Origin: Gallionella sp.
GTDB taxonomy: Bacteria > Pseudomonadota > Gammaproteobacteria > Burkholderiales > Gallionellaceae
NCBI GenBank assembly: GCA_028707275.1
Contig: JAQTUP010000006.1
Coordinates: forward strand, 1 to 64,000
Direction: 5' to 3'
Length of the DNA: 64,000 nt
The notes under the pieces were generated by a model, which searched no databases, was not told the origin of the DNA, and saw only the letters and a list, made by a program, of their open reading frames with translations. The position numbers and the translations under genes were made by a program. Positions 15,722-26,698 of the stretch are shown here, piece after piece. How positions within the stretch are numbered: the stretch's first letter is position 1; every line of letters begins with the position of its first letter.

Positions 15722-16390
15722 ATGCTCCCCAATAAACTGATCGATGCCGCAACATGGGCGGGCACTACGCTGCGCTTATATCAGCGCGGTGACGAGTTTT
15801 CTATCCGCGTGGATAAGGCGGGCGAATTGATGAACAGTCGGGCGCATCACTCCGAGGATGTGTTGGCTGAGCTGGCCTGTCGGATGATAGCCGGACGGGA
15901 AAATCCTTGCCTGCTGGTGGGCGGGCTCGGCATGGGGTTTACGCTGGCGGCGGTGTTATCCCACACGGGGGCGGATGCGCGGGTTGAGGTGGCCGAATTG
16001 ATCCCGGCGGTGGTGCGCTGGAATCGGGATTATATGGGAGGGCTTGCCGGGTTTCCGCTGAGGGATGCGCGTGTTCATGTGCATGAGCTGGATGTCGGGC
16101 TTGTGATGCAGGCGCGCGATCATTTCGATGCGATCATGCTGGATGTCGATAACGGCCCGAGCTCATTCACCTGCGACGACAACGATGCTCTGTACAGCTT
16201 GCGCGGGCTCAAGCGCGCCCATGATGCACTAAAGTCAGGCGGGGTGCTCGCCGTCTGGTCGGCCAGCGAGGATGCGGCATTCACGCAGCGCATGATGAAG
16301 GCAGGTTTTGAGGTAAAAGAGCATCGTGTCGGCTCGCACAAGGCACGCCGTGGCAACCGGCACACCATCTGGACCGGCGTCCGGCGCTGA
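15722..16390 (+). CDS. Spermidine synthase-like methyltransferase-fold protein
   Basis: A 222-residue protein with a Rossmann-type spermidine synthase fold: LLVGGLGMGFTLAAVL (cofactor loop), VEVAELIPAVVRWN, and FDAIMLDVDNGPSSF (active-site region). It is shorter than SpeE and lacks the N-terminal tetramerisation strand region, so the substrate is uncertain. Polyamine synthase-like proteins of this size are common beside core clusters and remain uncharacterised. It lies divergent from vapBC and 256 nt before rpsB, so it marks the end of the accessory islet. Confidence 0.82.
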   Translation: MLPNKLIDAATWAGTTLRLYQRGDEFSIRVDKAGELMNSRAHHSEDVLAELACRMIAGRENPCLLVGGLGMGFTLAAVLSHTGADARVEVAELIPAVVRWNRDYMGGLAGFPLRDARVHVHELDVGLVMQARDHFDAIMLDVDNGPSSFTCDDNDALYSLRGLKRAHDALKSGGVLAVWSASEDAAFTQRMMKAGFEVKEHRVGSHKARRGNRHTIWTGVRR

Positions 16391-16462
16391 CACGGAAGAG
16401 GATACAGTTTTGTGAAAGTTCAGTTCTTCAGTCCATGCATCATTCACATCTGCGGAAAAATT

Positions 16463-16493
16463 TTGTGGTTGAGGCCTGCCGGTGTGTTAGAAT
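16463..16493 (+). promoter_or_regulatory. Candidate promoter and long leader of rpsB
   Basis: TAGAAT (16488-16493) is a good -10 box. The best -35 (TTGTGG, 16463-16468) is 19 bp away, which is long. The 150-nt leader to the rpsB ATG fits the known habit of rpsB mRNAs being autoregulated by S2, but no conserved leader structure was worked out. Confidence 0.35.
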
Positions 16494-16646
16494 GCGCGTT
16501 GCGTCGGAATTGGCCGATGCAAATATCCCGCTCGCACAAGTTGGGGTGCTCATAGGCAGAGCCCGGATCGTTAACAGATTTTGGGTGCTGCCGATAAGAG
16601 TCAGGCTGGCGAGTGGTAGTTCTAACCCTTACGAATAGGAATAATC

Positions 16647-17378
16647 ATGGCTGTAACAATGCGTCAAATGCTCGATGCCGGTGTCCACTTTGGTCACCAA
16701 ACCCGTTTCTGGAACCCGAAGATGGCACCTTTCATCTTCGGCCATCGCAACCGTATTCACATCATCAACCTGGAAAAGTCCGTAGCGCTGTTTGCAGAAG
16801 CAGAAAGCTATGTGCGCAAGCTGTCCGCGAAAAAAGGCACTGTCCTGTTCGTGGCTACCAAGCGTCAGGCGCGTGAAATTTTGCAAGAAGAAGCGGTTCG
16901 CGCAAATTCTCCTTTCGTGAATCATCGCTGGTTGGGCGGTATGCTGACCAACTACAAGACCGTACAACAATCCATCAAGCGTCTGCGCGAACTCGAAGCG
17001 ATGACGGCCGACGGCTCTGCTGAGACAGTTTCCAAGAAAGAGGCGCTGATGATGGCGCGCGAACTGGAAAAGTTGAATCGCAGTCTGGGTGGTATCAAGG
17101 ATATGCCTAATCTGCCTGATGCCTTGTTTGTCATCGACGTGGGTTACCAGAAGGGTGCCATCGTTGAAGCCAAGAAGCTGGGTATCCCGGTGATCGGTAT
17201 CGTCGATACCAACAACTCACCTGCCGGTGTGGATTTTGTCATTCCAGGCAATGACGATTCTACTCAGGCGATTCGTTTGTATGCTCGTGGTATCGCCGAC
17301 GCAGTTCTGGAAGGTCGCGCACAGGCATTGAATGAATTGGTTCAGCAAGTTGCTGAAGAGCCAGAACAAGTAGCCTAA
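16647..17378 (+). CDS. rpsB: Small-subunit ribosomal protein uS2
   Basis: uS2 binds the 30S head-body junction. The 243-residue sequence starts [26 protein letters not shown] and contains the S2 signatures LFVATKRQA and [29 protein letters not shown] precedes the ATG. It heads the rpsB-tsf-pyrH-frr operon, and an intrinsic terminator-like hairpin lies between it and tsf. Confidence 0.99.
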   Translation: MAVTMRQMLDAGVHFGHQTRFWNPKMAPFIFGHRNRIHIINLEKSVALFAEAESYVRKLSAKKGTVLFVATKRQAREILQEEAVRANSPFVNHRWLGGMLTNYKTVQQSIKRLRELEAMTADGSAETVSKKEALMMARELEKLNRSLGGIKDMPNLPDALFVIDVGYQKGAIVEAKKLGIPVIGIVDTNNSPAGVDFVIPGNDDSTQAIRLYARGIADAVLEGRAQALNELVQQVAEEPEQVA

Positions 17379-17396
17379 GTCTCAGTCAGGCGCTAC

Positions 17397-17420
17397 AAAG
17401 GGGCGCAAGCCCCTTTTTTT
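17397..17420 (+). terminator. Hairpin terminator/attenuator between rpsB and tsf
   Basis: AAAGGGGC and GCCCCTTT pair around a GCAA loop and are followed by further T residues. In other bacteria the same gap holds a partial terminator that lowers tsf expression relative to rpsB. Confidence 0.8.
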
Positions 17421-17453
17421 GTAAGTTTTTTATCAGAAATTCAGGAGTTGAAC

Positions 17454-18353
17454 ATGGCAGAAATTACTGCAAGTATGGTCAAGGAATTGCGCGAGGCTAC
17501 AGGTCTTGGCATGATGGAATGTAAAAAAGCGCTGGTCGAGGCTAATGGCGATTTTAAAATCGCTGAAGAGCAGATGCGCATCAAGAGCGGCGCTAAAGCC
17601 AGCAAGGCTTCTTCGCGCGTAACCGCCGAAGGCGTTGTTTCTGCATTTATCGCCGAAGATGGCAAGAGCGGTTCTGTCGTGGAAGTGAACTGCGAAACAG
17701 ACTTCGTGGCTAAAAACGACGATTTCAACGCGTTTGCCAAAAATGTGGCCGAAACGGTTGCGAAGCACAATCCTGCTGATATCGCCGCGTTGTCTGAACT
17801 GACCATCGCCAATGGCACGGACAGTGTTGAAGAAACCCGCAAGGCACTGGTGATGAAGCTGGGCGAGAATATCAGCGTTCGCCGTATCGAGCGTTATGAA
17901 ACTGCTACCGGCAAGTTGTCCAGCTATTTGCACGGCAGCAAAATCGGCGTGCTGATCAGCTATACGGGGGACGACGAGTCGCTCGGTCGCGATATCTGTA
18001 TGCATATTGCGGCGTCCAAACCAAAGTCTATCGATATCACGGGCGTTAATCCTGTGGATATTGAAACAGAACGCCGTATTGCAATCGAAAAAGCCCGCGA
18101 AGCCGGCAAGCCGGAAGCCATGCTGGAGAAGATTGCCGAAGGTACTGTGCAAAAGTTTTTGAAGGAAGTTACCCTTCTGGGTCAGGTGTTTGTCAAGGCT
18201 GAAGACGGCAAGCAAACGATCGAACAACTGCTCAAGACAAAAGGCGCGACAGTTTGTGCGTTCCAGATGTTTGTCGTGGGCGAGGGTATCGAGAAAAAGG
18301 TTGAAGATTACGCGGCTGAAGTGGCTGCAACGATCGCAGCGGCGCAGGGTTAA
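17454..18353 (+). CDS. tsf: Elongation factor Ts
   Basis: EF-Ts recycles EF-Tu by nucleotide exchange. The 299-residue protein has the N-terminal UBA-like region ([18 protein letters not shown]), the [10 protein letters not shown] core motif and the dimerisation domain. AGGAG precedes the ATG at 17454, and two extra upstream codons are rejected. pyrH starts 5 nt after the stop. Confidence 0.98.
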   Translation: MAEITASMVKELREATGLGMMECKKALVEANGDFKIAEEQMRIKSGAKASKASSRVTAEGVVSAFIAEDGKSGSVVEVNCETDFVAKNDDFNAFAKNVAETVAKHNPADIAALSELTIANGTDSVEETRKALVMKLGENISVRRIERYETATGKLSSYLHGSKIGVLISYTGDDESLGRDICMHIAASKPKSIDITGVNPVDIETERRIAIEKAREAGKPEAMLEKIAEGTVQKFLKEVTLLGQVFVKAEDGKQTIEQLLKTKGATVCAFQMFVVGEGIEKKVEDYAAEVAATIAAAQG

Positions 18354-18358
18354 TTATC

Positions 18359-19078
18359 ATGAGTGCACCCGTCTATAAACGTATTTTGCTCAAACTCTCC
18401 GGCGAAGCCCTGATGGGCGACGACAGTTATGGCATCAATCGCGTAGTGATCGAGCGCATCGTGGCCGAGATTGCGGAAGTCGTGGCGATGGGTGTGCAAG
18501 TGGCGATGGTGATCGGTGGCGGCAATATCTTTCGCGGTGTGGCGCCAGCTGCTGCCGGGATGGACAGAGCGACCGCCGATTACATGGGTATGCTGGCCAC
18601 GGTGATGAATTCGATGGCCCTGCAAGATGCGATGAAGCGCGCAGGCCTGGATTGTCGTGTGCAGTCAGCCCTGAATCTGGAACAAGTGGCCGAGCCGTTT
18701 ATTCGCGGCAAGGCGCTGCGTTACCTCGAAGAAGGTAAGGTGGTGATTTTTGCAGCAGGAATTGGCAGTCCGTTCTTTACAACCGACACGGCTGCGGCCT
18801 TGCGGGGGGTGGAAATGGGCGCCGAGGTGGTGATTAAAGCCACCAAGGTGGATGGTATTTATACGGCGGACCCTAAGAAGGACCCGCATGCAGTGCGCTA
18901 TCAGTCCTTGAGTTTTGATGAGGCGATCAGCAAGAATTTACAGGTGATGGATGCGACGGCACTGACGCTTTGCCGCGATCAGAAGTTGCCGATTATTGTG
19001 TTTAGTATCTTCAAATCCGGCGCGTTGAAGCGCGTGGTATTCGGTGAAGGTGAAGGTACGCTGGTGCGTGTTGATTAG
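18359..19078 (+). CDS. pyrH: UMP kinase
   Basis: PyrH phosphorylates UMP to UDP and is a hexamer controlled by GTP and UTP. The 239-residue sequence has [14 protein letters not shown] at the N-terminus, the [10 protein letters not shown] glycine-rich motif, and the [18 protein letters not shown] signature. It lies 5 nt after tsf and 48 nt before frr in the usual order. Confidence 0.98.
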   Translation: MSAPVYKRILLKLSGEALMGDDSYGINRVVIERIVAEIAEVVAMGVQVAMVIGGGNIFRGVAPAAAGMDRATADYMGMLATVMNSMALQDAMKRAGLDCRVQSALNLEQVAEPFIRGKALRYLEEGKVVIFAAGIGSPFFTTDTAAALRGVEMGAEVVIKATKVDGIYTADPKKDPHAVRYQSLSFDEAISKNLQVMDATALTLCRDQKLPIIVFSIFKSGALKRVVFGEGEGTLVRVD

Positions 19079-19126
19079 AAGGGATATGGTGACGAACACC
19101 ATGGATCTCGAAAACAGGAGGAAACC

Positions 19127-19684
19127 ATGATTGCAGAAATCAGAAAAGATACTGAGCAAAGAATGCGCAAGTCGCTCGATTCGCTGAGAGCTGACCTGGG
19201 CAAGGTGCGTACCGGGCGCGCTCATACCGGCTTGCTGGACCACGTGATGGTCGATTATTACGGCAGTCCTACGCTTGTAACACAAGTGGCCAATGTGACT
19301 TTGATCGATGCGCGCACGATAGGCGTGCAGCCGTGGGAAAAGAACATGGTAGGCAAGGTCGAGCGCGCGATACGCGATGCGGATCTGGGGTTGAATCCTG
19401 CCACCAATGGCGACCTGATCCGTGTGCCTATGCCTATGCTGACCGAAGAGCGTCGTCGCGATTTGATCAAGCTGGTGAAGTCCGAGGGCGAGGATGCAAA
19501 AATTGCGGTGCGCAACATCCGCCGCGATGCGAATGGTTCCTTGAAGGATCTGCTCAAGAAAAAAGAGATTTCCGAAGACGACGAACGTCGTGTGCAGGAT
19601 GAAATCCAGAAGCTGACAGATCGTTTTGTCCTGGAAATTGACCAGACCCTGGCCGCTAAAGAAGTTGACCTGATGGCTGTGTAA
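19127..19684 (+). CDS. frr: Ribosome recycling factor
   Basis: RRF splits post-termination ribosomes together with EF-G. The 185-residue length is standard. [27 protein letters not shown] and the C-terminal long helices ([24 protein letters not shown]) are diagnostic. AGGAGG lies 7 nt before the ATG. Confidence 0.98.
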   Translation: MIAEIRKDTEQRMRKSLDSLRADLGKVRTGRAHTGLLDHVMVDYYGSPTLVTQVANVTLIDARTIGVQPWEKNMVGKVERAIRDADLGLNPATNGDLIRVPMPMLTEERRRDLIKLVKSEGEDAKIAVRNIRRDANGSLKDLLKKKEISEDDERRVQDEIQKLTDRFVLEIDQTLAAKEVDLMAV

Positions 19685-19700
19685 CGGGCATCGCAAGATA

Positions 19701-20462
19701 ATGGCTATTTTGACCAGCTCCACGCGCGGCATTCCTGATATTGCCCGCATTCCCCGGCATATCGCCATTATTATGGACGGGAACGGGCGCTGGGCAAAGC
19801 AGCGGTTTATGCCCCGGGTCATGGGGCACAAGCGCGGGGTCGAGTCGTTGCGCGCAACGGTTCGGGCATGTCGCGACATCGGCGTGGAATATCTGACGGT
19901 ATTCGCCTTCAGCAGCGAGAACTGGCGCCGCCCGGTCGATGAAGTGTCCTTTTTGATGTCGCTGTTTTTGAAGATGCTCGAACGCGAAGTCACCAGCCTG
20001 CACAAAAACAATATCCGTCTGAAAATCATAGGCGATCGCAGTCGTTTTGACGAGAAACTCAGAAAAACCATGCTCGATGCCGAGCAGTTAACGGCCGCCA
20101 ATACGGGGTTGACGTTGAGCATCGCTGCCAATTATGGCGGGCGCTGGGATGTGATGCATGGGGTGCAGGCGCTCTTGCTGGATCATCCTGAGCTGGCCAC
20201 CTGCTTTACCGAAGACGATTTGCAGCCGTATCTGTCCATGGGGGATGCGCCTGAGCCTGATTTATTTATCCGCACCGGCGGCGAGAAGCGCATCAGTAAC
20301 TTCATGTTGTGGCAGCTGGCTTATACCGAGTTGTATTTTACCGATACACTGTGGCCGGCCTTTGACAGGGCTGAGCTGGAACAGGCCATTTCGTCTTACC
20401 AGCATCGCGAGCGGCGTTTTGGCAGAACCAGCGAGCAGTTGCCAGGCTTGCCAACAAGCTGA
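19701..20462 (+). CDS. uppS: Undecaprenyl diphosphate synthase
   Basis: UppS extends farnesyl diphosphate with isopentenyl units in cis to make the C55 lipid carrier for peptidoglycan and O-antigen. The 253-residue protein contains IIMDGNGRWAKQR (catalytic Asp), GHKRGVES, FAFSSENWRRP and the C-terminal IRTGGEKRISNFMLWQLAYTE signature (last segment starting at Ile). It lies 16 nt after frr and 15 nt before cdsA. Confidence 0.98.
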   Translation: MAILTSSTRGIPDIARIPRHIAIIMDGNGRWAKQRFMPRVMGHKRGVESLRATVRACRDIGVEYLTVFAFSSENWRRPVDEVSFLMSLFLKMLEREVTSLHKNNIRLKIIGDRSRFDEKLRKTMLDAEQLTAANTGLTLSIAANYGGRWDVMHGVQALLLDHPELATCFTEDDLQPYLSMGDAPEPDLFIRTGGEKRISNFMLWQLAYTELYFTDTLWPAFDRAELEQAISSYQHRERRFGRTSEQLPGLPTS

Positions 20463-20477
20463 TCTGAGGAGAACTGC

Positions 20478-21296
20478 GTGCTTAAATCCAGAATTATCAC
20501 GGCTGTCATTTTGCTGCTGCTATTGTTGTTAATATTGTTCGTCCTGCCGGACGCCTGGTGGGCGGGCGTGGTCGTGCTGCTGGTCGTGCAAGGCGTGCTG
20601 GAATGGTCCAGGTTGTCAAAGATGTCCGGCAAAAATGCCTATATTTATGCCGGATTGACGCTGGTGATCATGTCGGCGCTCGTCTGGTTTGATGCCACTC
20701 ACACGAGCGCTGAGCGCATCATCCCTCATCTGCTGATTTATGCGGTATCGGCCCTGTTGTGGCTTTTTGTCGTGCCGACCTGGATGATCACCGGCTGGAA
20801 GCCTCAAAACCAGCTGTGGCTGGGGCTGGTGGGCTGGGCGGTACTGATCCCGACCGGATTGGCCATGCTGGATCTGCATGCGATCAATCCCCAGCCCTGG
20901 GTGTTGCTGCTTCTGATGGGGCTGGTGTGGGTGGCCGACATCGGCGCCTATTTCGCGGGGCGCCGTTTTGGACGGCACAAACTCGCGCCCAGTATCAGTC
21001 CCGGAAAAACCTGGGAGGGTGTGGCAGGCGGCATGGCCGGCGCATCTGTTTATATGCTGACAATCGGGTATTTTTCCCCCTTTGCGGCGCTGCCCCTCAT
21101 GCTGCTGGCGGCCTGGTGGTGGGTGGGGCTGGCGGTGATCGGCGATTTGTTCGAGTCTGCCATTAAACGTCAGGCGGGCGTGAAAGACAGCGGTGCGCTG
21201 CTGCCGGGTCACGGCGGTCTGCTCGACCGTATCGACGCGCTGACTTCGACCCTGCCACTGGCCGCCATGGTAATCTTGTTCGGACAACTTAACTGA
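20478..21296 (+). CDS. cdsA: Phosphatidate cytidylyltransferase
   Basis: CdsA makes CDP-diacylglycerol in the inner membrane. The 272-residue protein has about eight hydrophobic helices and the family signature near the C-terminus: [18 protein letters not shown], then [14 protein letters not shown]. The start ATG/GTG region fits a GTG at 20478 after GAGGAG. dxr begins 1 nt after its stop. Confidence 0.97.
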   Translation: MLKSRIITAVILLLLLLLILFVLPDAWWAGVVVLLVVQGVLEWSRLSKMSGKNAYIYAGLTLVIMSALVWFDATHTSAERIIPHLLIYAVSALLWLFVVPTWMITGWKPQNQLWLGLVGWAVLIPTGLAMLDLHAINPQPWVLLLLMGLVWVADIGAYFAGRRFGRHKLAPSISPGKTWEGVAGGMAGASVYMLTIGYFSPFAALPLMLLAAWWWVGLAVIGDLFESAIKRQAGVKDSGALLPGHGGLLDRIDALTSTLPLAAMVILFGQLN

Positions 21297-21297
21297 T

Positions 21298-22479
21298 ATG
21301 CAAAATCTTACCGTATTGGGTTCCACGGGCAGTATAGGCACCAGCACCCTGGATGTGGTGTCGCGCCATCCGGATAAATACCGGGTCGTGGCGTTGACCG
21401 CCAACAGCCAGGTCGATCTGTTATTCCGCCAATGTGTGCAGTTCAAACCCGCCTATGCGGTGTTGCTCGATGAGGTGGCAGCCTCCCGCTTGCGCGCCTT
21501 GTTGAAAGAGGCGACACTTGGCACGGAAGTGTTGTGCGGTGTGGAGGCGCTGGCAGCTGTCTGTGTGCTGCCCGAAGTGGATGCGGTCATGGCCGCTATC
21601 GTCGGTGCGGCAGGCTTGCGTCCCACCCTGGCTGCCGCGCACGCAGGCAAGAAAATTCTGCTGGCGAATAAAGAAACGCTGGTGATGGCCGGTAATGTAT
21701 TCATGGATGCGGTGCGAGCCAGCGGATCTGCACTGTTGCCGATCGACAGCGAACACAACGCGATTTTTCAGGCCTTGCCGCGCGGCTATGATGGCAATAT
21801 GAAAGGTTCTGGCGTGCGGCGCATCTTGCTGACCGCATCGGGCGGGCCGTTCCGCAACACGCCGATAGACGAACTCAAGCATGTCACGCCGGAGCAGGCA
21901 TGTGCTCATCCTAACTGGTCGATGGGGCGCAAGATTTCGGTGGATTCGGCCAGTATGATGAATAAAGGCCTGGAAGTGATCGAGGCTCACTGGCTGTTTA
22001 ACGCACCGGCCTGCGATATCCAGGTAGTGATCCATCCGCAGAGCGTGATTCATTCTCTGGTGGAATACATCGATGGTTCGGTGATTGCGCAGTTAGGTAA
22101 TCCGGATATGCGCATACCGATCGCTTATGGTCTGGCTTACCCTGAACGCATAGACTCCGGCGTGGCGTCGCTTGATTTATTCAAGGTGGCCACCCTCGAT
22201 TTCGTCGAGCCTGACTTCAAACGTTTCCCGTGCCTTGCGTTAGCCTATCAGGCGCTACGCACAGCCGGTACGGCGCCGACTCTGCTGAATGCGGCGAACG
22301 AGATGGCTGTTGCCGCATTTTTGGATCAAAAAATCCCGTTCCTGGCCATTCCTCAGGTGATTGAATCCGTGCTCAATACACTGCCTGTTTATGCTGTGAG
22401 CTGTCTTGATGATGTGCTGGGTGCCGATACCGAAGCCCGCAGCGCCGCACAACTGCAAATTCAACGTCTGCTCAAATGA
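21298..22479 (+). CDS. dxr: 1-deoxy-D-xylulose 5-phosphate reductoisomerase
   Basis: Dxr commits carbon to the MEP isoprenoid pathway. The 393-residue protein shows the NADPH motif [37 protein letters not shown] and the metal-binding [10 protein letters not shown] region. It directly follows cdsA and overlaps rseP by 4 nt (ATGA). Confidence 0.98.
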   Translation: MQNLTVLGSTGSIGTSTLDVVSRHPDKYRVVALTANSQVDLLFRQCVQFKPAYAVLLDEVAASRLRALLKEATLGTEVLCGVEALAAVCVLPEVDAVMAAIVGAAGLRPTLAAAHAGKKILLANKETLVMAGNVFMDAVRASGSALLPIDSEHNAIFQALPRGYDGNMKGSGVRRILLTASGGPFRNTPIDELKHVTPEQACAHPNWSMGRKISVDSASMMNKGLEVIEAHWLFNAPACDIQVVIHPQSVIHSLVEYIDGSVIAQLGNPDMRIPIAYGLAYPERIDSGVASLDLFKVATLDFVEPDFKRFPCLALAYQALRTAGTAPTLLNAANEMAVAAFLDQKIPFLAIPQVIESVLNTLPVYAVSCLDDVLGADTEARSAAQLQIQRLLK

Positions 22480-23831
22480 TTACGTTCCTGGCGTTCATCG
22501 GTGCAATCGCACTGCTGGTCGTGTTTCATGAATACGGGCACTACTGGGCTGCACGCCGCTTTGGCGTGAAGGTGCTGTGTTTCTCGCTGGGGTTTGGCAA
22601 GGTTATTTACCGGAAACGTTTTTCAGGTTCAGATACTGAGTGGGTGATTTCTGCAATACCGTTTGGCGGATACGTCAGGATGCTCGACGAGCGCGAAGAG
22701 GAGGTTTTGCCCGTCGAGTTGCACAGGGCGTTTAACCGGAAACCCGTGTTGCAGCGGATGGCGATTGTTGCCGCAGGTCCTCTGGCAAATTTATTGTTGG
22801 CCATCGTGTTGTACTGGGTATTGTTCATGTACGGTGTGCCGGGCTTAAAGCCCGTTACGGGCGAAGTGCCGGCGGGTACGCCGGCTGCAATGGCACAGAT
22901 TCAGGCAGGGGAGACGATTGTCAGTATTGAGGGCGAGGCTGTCCCGAGCTGGCAGGAGTTGCGTTGGGTGTTGCTCACGCGTGCGTTAGAGCGGGGAGTC
23001 GTGAAAGTCGAGGCGAAAACGGCCAGCGGTACAACGGTATTTCACGCCTTGAATCTGGAAGGGCTGGAAGCGAGTGATCTGGACGGGGAGTTTCTGGATA
23101 AGCTGGGCTTGCATCTTGATCAACCCGTCCTGTTGCCCGTGGTCGGTACACTGACCGAAGAGGGAGTTGCAAAGCGTTCCGGTTTGCAGTCGGGTGATGT
23201 TGTTTTACGTGCCGAAGGGCTGCCTGTGTCCAGCTGGAACGCATTGGTGGATCTTGTCCGCTCGCGTCCGGGGCAAGCCGTGGTGCTGGATATTCGGCGC
23301 GGCGAGCTTCTGCAAAGCCTGACCCTGATTCCGCAGGAGGTGATCGAATCGGGTAAAAAAGTGGGCAGGATAGGTGCGCTGCCTCAGGTGGATCCTTCGG
23401 TATGGCAGGCCATGTTTATTGACGTGCGTTATGGACCTTTAGATGCCTTGACGCACTCGTTGCGCAAGACCTGGGCTACCGCTGTTATCAGCCTGAAAAT
23501 GCTGGGTAAAATGGTGACAGGAGAAGTTTCCATGAAAAACCTGAGCGGGCCGCTCACTATCGCGGATTATGCCGGGCAGTCGGCGCATATGGGGCTGGTA
23601 GCTTATCTGGGCTTTCTGGCCTTCATCAGTATCAGCCTGGGTGTGTTGAATTTGCTGCCCGTTCCGTTATTGGATGGCGGGCACTTGCTGTATTATGTCG
23701 CCGAACTGCTAAAAGGCAGCCCGGTCTCGGAACAGGTATGGGAGATCGGTCAGAAAATTGGCATCGCTTTGCTGGGTACTTTGATGGTTTTTGCCATCTA
23801 TAACGATATTAATCGCCTCATCTCGGGTTAG
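22476..23831 (+). CDS. rseP: Site-2 protease RseP
   Basis: RseP cleaves anti-sigma factor RseA inside the membrane during envelope stress and clears signal-peptide remnants. The 451-residue protein has the zinc motif HEYGH in the first helix, two PDZ domains (about residues 110-180 and 205-290), and the [13 protein letters not shown] motif with the third ligand in a late helix. It sits just before bamA in the usual order. Confidence 0.97.
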   Translation: MITFLAFIGAIALLVVFHEYGHYWAARRFGVKVLCFSLGFGKVIYRKRFSGSDTEWVISAIPFGGYVRMLDEREEEVLPVELHRAFNRKPVLQRMAIVAAGPLANLLLAIVLYWVLFMYGVPGLKPVTGEVPAGTPAAMAQIQAGETIVSIEGEAVPSWQELRWVLLTRALERGVVKVEAKTASGTTVFHALNLEGLEASDLDGEFLDKLGLHLDQPVLLPVVGTLTEEGVAKRSGLQSGDVVLRAEGLPVSSWNALVDLVRSRPGQAVVLDIRRGELLQSLTLIPQEVIESGKKVGRIGALPQVDPSVWQAMFIDVRYGPLDALTHSLRKTWATAVISLKMLGKMVTGEVSMKNLSGPLTIADYAGQSAHMGLVAYLGFLAFISISLGVLNLLPVPLLDGGHLLYYVAELLKGSPVSEQVWEIGQKIGIALLGTLMVFAIYNDINRLISG

Positions 23832-23837
23832 TAATAA

Positions 23838-26111
23838 ATGAACAAAACAAAACTTGCAGGAATTATTTCACTGTTATTCATGTCGTCCGCCTGGGCGATT
23901 ACACCGTTTACCGTCAAGGATATTCGCGTTGAAGGCATACAGCGCACCGAAGCGGGTACGGTGTTCAGCTATCTGCCGGTCAAGGTGGGCGAGACCATGA
24001 ACGACGAACAGGCCGCGGTCGCGATTCGAGCCTTGTATGGCACGGGTTTTTTCAAGGATGTGCGTCTTGAAGTGGAGCAGGGCGTGTTGATCGTGCTGGT
24101 CAGGGAACGTCCGTCGATTGCCAGTATCCAGGTCAACGGGGTCAAGGATTTTCCCAGGGATCAGCTCAAGGACAACATGAAATATGCAGGTCTGGCTGAA
24201 GCGCGTATCTTCGATAAGGGGGCGCTGGAAAAAGCGACTCAGGATCTGAAGCGCCAGTATGTGGCTCGCGGCAAGTATGGCGTGACGATCAATACGCGGG
24301 TCGCCGAGCTGGAGCGCAATCGCGTCGGGATCGTATTCGATGTGGTGGAAGGCGATGTTTCCAAGATCAAGCAGATCAACATCGTTGGCAACAAGGCGTA
24401 TGACGAGGGTGAATTGCTGGGATTGATGAAGCTCAGCACACCGGACTGGATGAGCTGGATCAGCAAAAACGATCAGTATTCCAAGCAAAAGTTATCCGCT
24501 GACATGGAAGCGATGCGTTCTTACTATATGGATAGCGGCTATCTGGAGTTCGCCATTAACTCCACGCAGATTTCCATCACGCCGGACAAGAAGGATATTT
24601 ATATCACGATCAATGTCACCGAAGGTGAAAAGTATACGGTCAGCCGGGTGATGGTGTCAGGCAATACCATCGTTCCCAGGGACGAAGTAGAAAAGCTCGT
24701 TCGGGTGCAGCCCCATGATGCATTTTCCCGTCAGGCGCTGTCTGAAACCAACAAGCTGATTGGTGAGCGTCTGGCAGCTGAAGGATATGCCTTCGCCAAT
24801 GTCAATACGATACCCGATGTGGACAAGGAAAAGCATGAGGTGGCCTTTAACTTTGTGGTTGACCCGGGGCAGCGCGTCTACATCAGGCGAATCAATATCG
24901 CAGGGAATACCAAGACGCGGGATGAGGTAATACGCCGTGAATTTCGTATGGTTGAAGGCGCCTGGTTTGATGTGACTAAAATCAAGAAGTCCAAACAACG
25001 CGCTGACCGTTTGGGTTTCTTCTCTGAGGTTAACGTTGAAACTCCGGCCGTGCAGGGCGCGGGTGACCAGATGGACGTCAATGTGTCGGTGAAGGAAAAA
25101 TCCACCGGCAGCTTTACCGTTGGCGCCGGTATCAACAGCGGCGAGGGACTGGTCTTTTCCGGCGGCGTGACGCAAGCCAATCTGTTCGGCAGCGGGAATC
25201 AGCTCTCCACCCAGCTCAACACCAGCAAGATCAACCAGAATATTTCGGTTTCTTATACCAACCCTTATTATACTGACGAGGGGATGAGTCGCGGTTTCGA
25301 TATATTCAAGCGCAACACGAATGCGACCAGCATTGCCGTGAGTCAATACACTTCGTCGACTCTGGGCGGCGGAGTCAGATACGGCGTGCCTGTCAGCGAG
25401 GATCAGAGCATCAGTTTTGGTTTGTCGGCCGAAAAAACGAATATTGGCCTGACAGCGCTGAGTCCTGCGCGTTATGTGAGCTATGTGAAAACATTCGGCA
25501 GCTCAAACACGACCGTGTTGGGAACGGTAGGCTGGGGAAGCGACAGCCGCGACAGTGCGATCTACACCACAGAAGGTATGCTACAGCATGCTTATGCGGA
25601 AATAGCCCTGCCGGTGATGGATATGCGTTACTACAAGCTTAACTACGACAACCAGTGGTTCTACCCTGTGAGTACGGATTGGACGCTGATAACGAATGCA
25701 CAGATCGGGCTCGCGGGCGGCTATGGCGGCAAGCAAATGCCTTTCTTCAAGAATTTTTACGCGGGCGGAACAGGCTCGGTGCGCGGTTACGAAGCCAATT
25801 CACTGGGGCCGCGCGATCTTAATAATCTGGCGCTGGGCGGCACGCGCCGCGTTGTCGGGAGCATGGAATTGATGACTCCTATTCCGGGTGTCAAGGACAA
25901 ATCGGTGCGACTGAGTGGCTTTTTGGATGCCGGGGCCGTCTATGGTTCTGGCGACTTGCCCGGCAGCGCCGGATTGCGTTATTCGGCGGGTGCGGCCGTC
26001 ACCTGGTTATCGCCGATGGGACCGCTCAAGTTCAGCTATGGCGTGCCGCTGAACAAGCAGGCGGCGGACAGATTGCAAAAATTCCAGTTTACTTTAGGTT
26101 CGATGTTTTGA
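23838..26111 (+). CDS. bamA: Outer-membrane assembly factor BamA
   Basis: BamA inserts beta-barrel proteins into the outer membrane. The 757-residue precursor has a signal peptide (cleaved near AWA), five POTRA domains (about 22-420) and a 16-strand barrel. The barrel carries the VRGYE motif of loop 6 (GGTGSVRGYEANSLGPRD) and ends in Phe, as outer-membrane proteins do. skp follows after 66 nt. Confidence 0.98.
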   Translation: MNKTKLAGIISLLFMSSAWAITPFTVKDIRVEGIQRTEAGTVFSYLPVKVGETMNDEQAAVAIRALYGTGFFKDVRLEVEQGVLIVLVRERPSIASIQVNGVKDFPRDQLKDNMKYAGLAEARIFDKGALEKATQDLKRQYVARGKYGVTINTRVAELERNRVGIVFDVVEGDVSKIKQINIVGNKAYDEGELLGLMKLSTPDWMSWISKNDQYSKQKLSADMEAMRSYYMDSGYLEFAINSTQISITPDKKDIYITINVTEGEKYTVSRVMVSGNTIVPRDEVEKLVRVQPHDAFSRQALSETNKLIGERLAAEGYAFANVNTIPDVDKEKHEVAFNFVVDPGQRVYIRRINIAGNTKTRDEVIRREFRMVEGAWFDVTKIKKSKQRADRLGFFSEVNVETPAVQGAGDQMDVNVSVKEKSTGSFTVGAGINSGEGLVFSGGVTQANLFGSGNQLSTQLNTSKINQNISVSYTNPYYTDEGMSRGFDIFKRNTNATSIAVSQYTSSTLGGGVRYGVPVSEDQSISFGLSAEKTNIGLTALSPARYVSYVKTFGSSNTTVLGTVGWGSDSRDSAIYTTEGMLQHAYAEIALPVMDMRYYKLNYDNQWFYPVSTDWTLITNAQIGLAGGYGGKQMPFFKNFYAGGTGSVRGYEANSLGPRDLNNLALGGTRRVVGSMELMTPIPGVKDKSVRLSGFLDAGAVYGSGDLPGSAGLRYSAGAAVTWLSPMGPLKFSYGVPLNKQAADRLQKFQFTLGSMF

Positions 26112-26177
26112 TCGCGGGCTGTCACAGGTGCAGGACATACAGCCAGTTGGCTGGTTATGATAAATGAGGTGCGAGTG

Positions 26178-26690
26178 ATGAAGACGAAGATGAGTGTAGT
26201 TCTGTTGGGTGCCTTGTTTGTAGCAGGATCGGCCCTGGCAGGAGATTTCAAAGTGGGTGTGGTTGACACCGAGCGTATCTTGCGCGAGTCGGCTCCTGCT
26301 GTGAAGGCTGAGAAGAAGATCGAAAAGGAGTTTTCCGGGCGGGATCAGGAAATCAAGAAGAACATGAAGCAAGCTCATGATTTGCAGGTGTTGCTCGAAA
26401 AAGAGACCACAGGTTCGAGTGAGGCCGATCATCGTAACCGGGAACGCGAGCTGAGCGCGCTTAATGTGAATTTGCAACGCATGCAGCGCGAGTTCAGGGA
26501 AGACCTGAGCCTGCGCAAGAACGAGGAGCTGGCGGTCGTGTTGGAGCGTGCCAACAAGGCGATTCAGGCTATCGCAGAAACCGAAAAATATGACTTGATC
26601 TTGCAAGAGGCGGTGTATCGCAATCCCAAGATTGATATTACCGACAAGGTCATCAAGAATCTCGCCGCTGACAAGGCGGATAGCAAGTAA
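26178..26690 (+). CDS. skp: Periplasmic chaperone Skp/OmpH
   Basis: Skp shields unfolded outer-membrane proteins in the periplasm as a jellyfish-shaped trimer. The 170-residue precursor has a signal peptide (cleavage after ALA) and then the [17 protein letters not shown] start, followed by long coiled-coil arms rich in Lys and Glu. The ATG at 26178 gives a normal signal peptide; the in-frame ATG at 26157 would add seven residues. It has its conventional place between bamA and lpxD. Confidence 0.94.
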   Translation: MKTKMSVVLLGALFVAGSALAGDFKVGVVDTERILRESAPAVKAEKKIEKEFSGRDQEIKKNMKQAHDLQVLLEKETTGSSEADHRNRERELSALNVNLQRMQREFREDLSLRKNEELAVVLERANKAIQAIAETEKYDLILQEAVYRNPKIDITDKVIKNLAADKADSK

Positions 26691-26698
26691 AGGCTGGC

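Noticed and set aside
18938-20131. Long open frame on the minus strand (397 codons) opposite frr and uppS
   Set aside because: It lies antisense to two unmistakable essential genes and encodes nothing recognisable; it is a codon-bias shadow.
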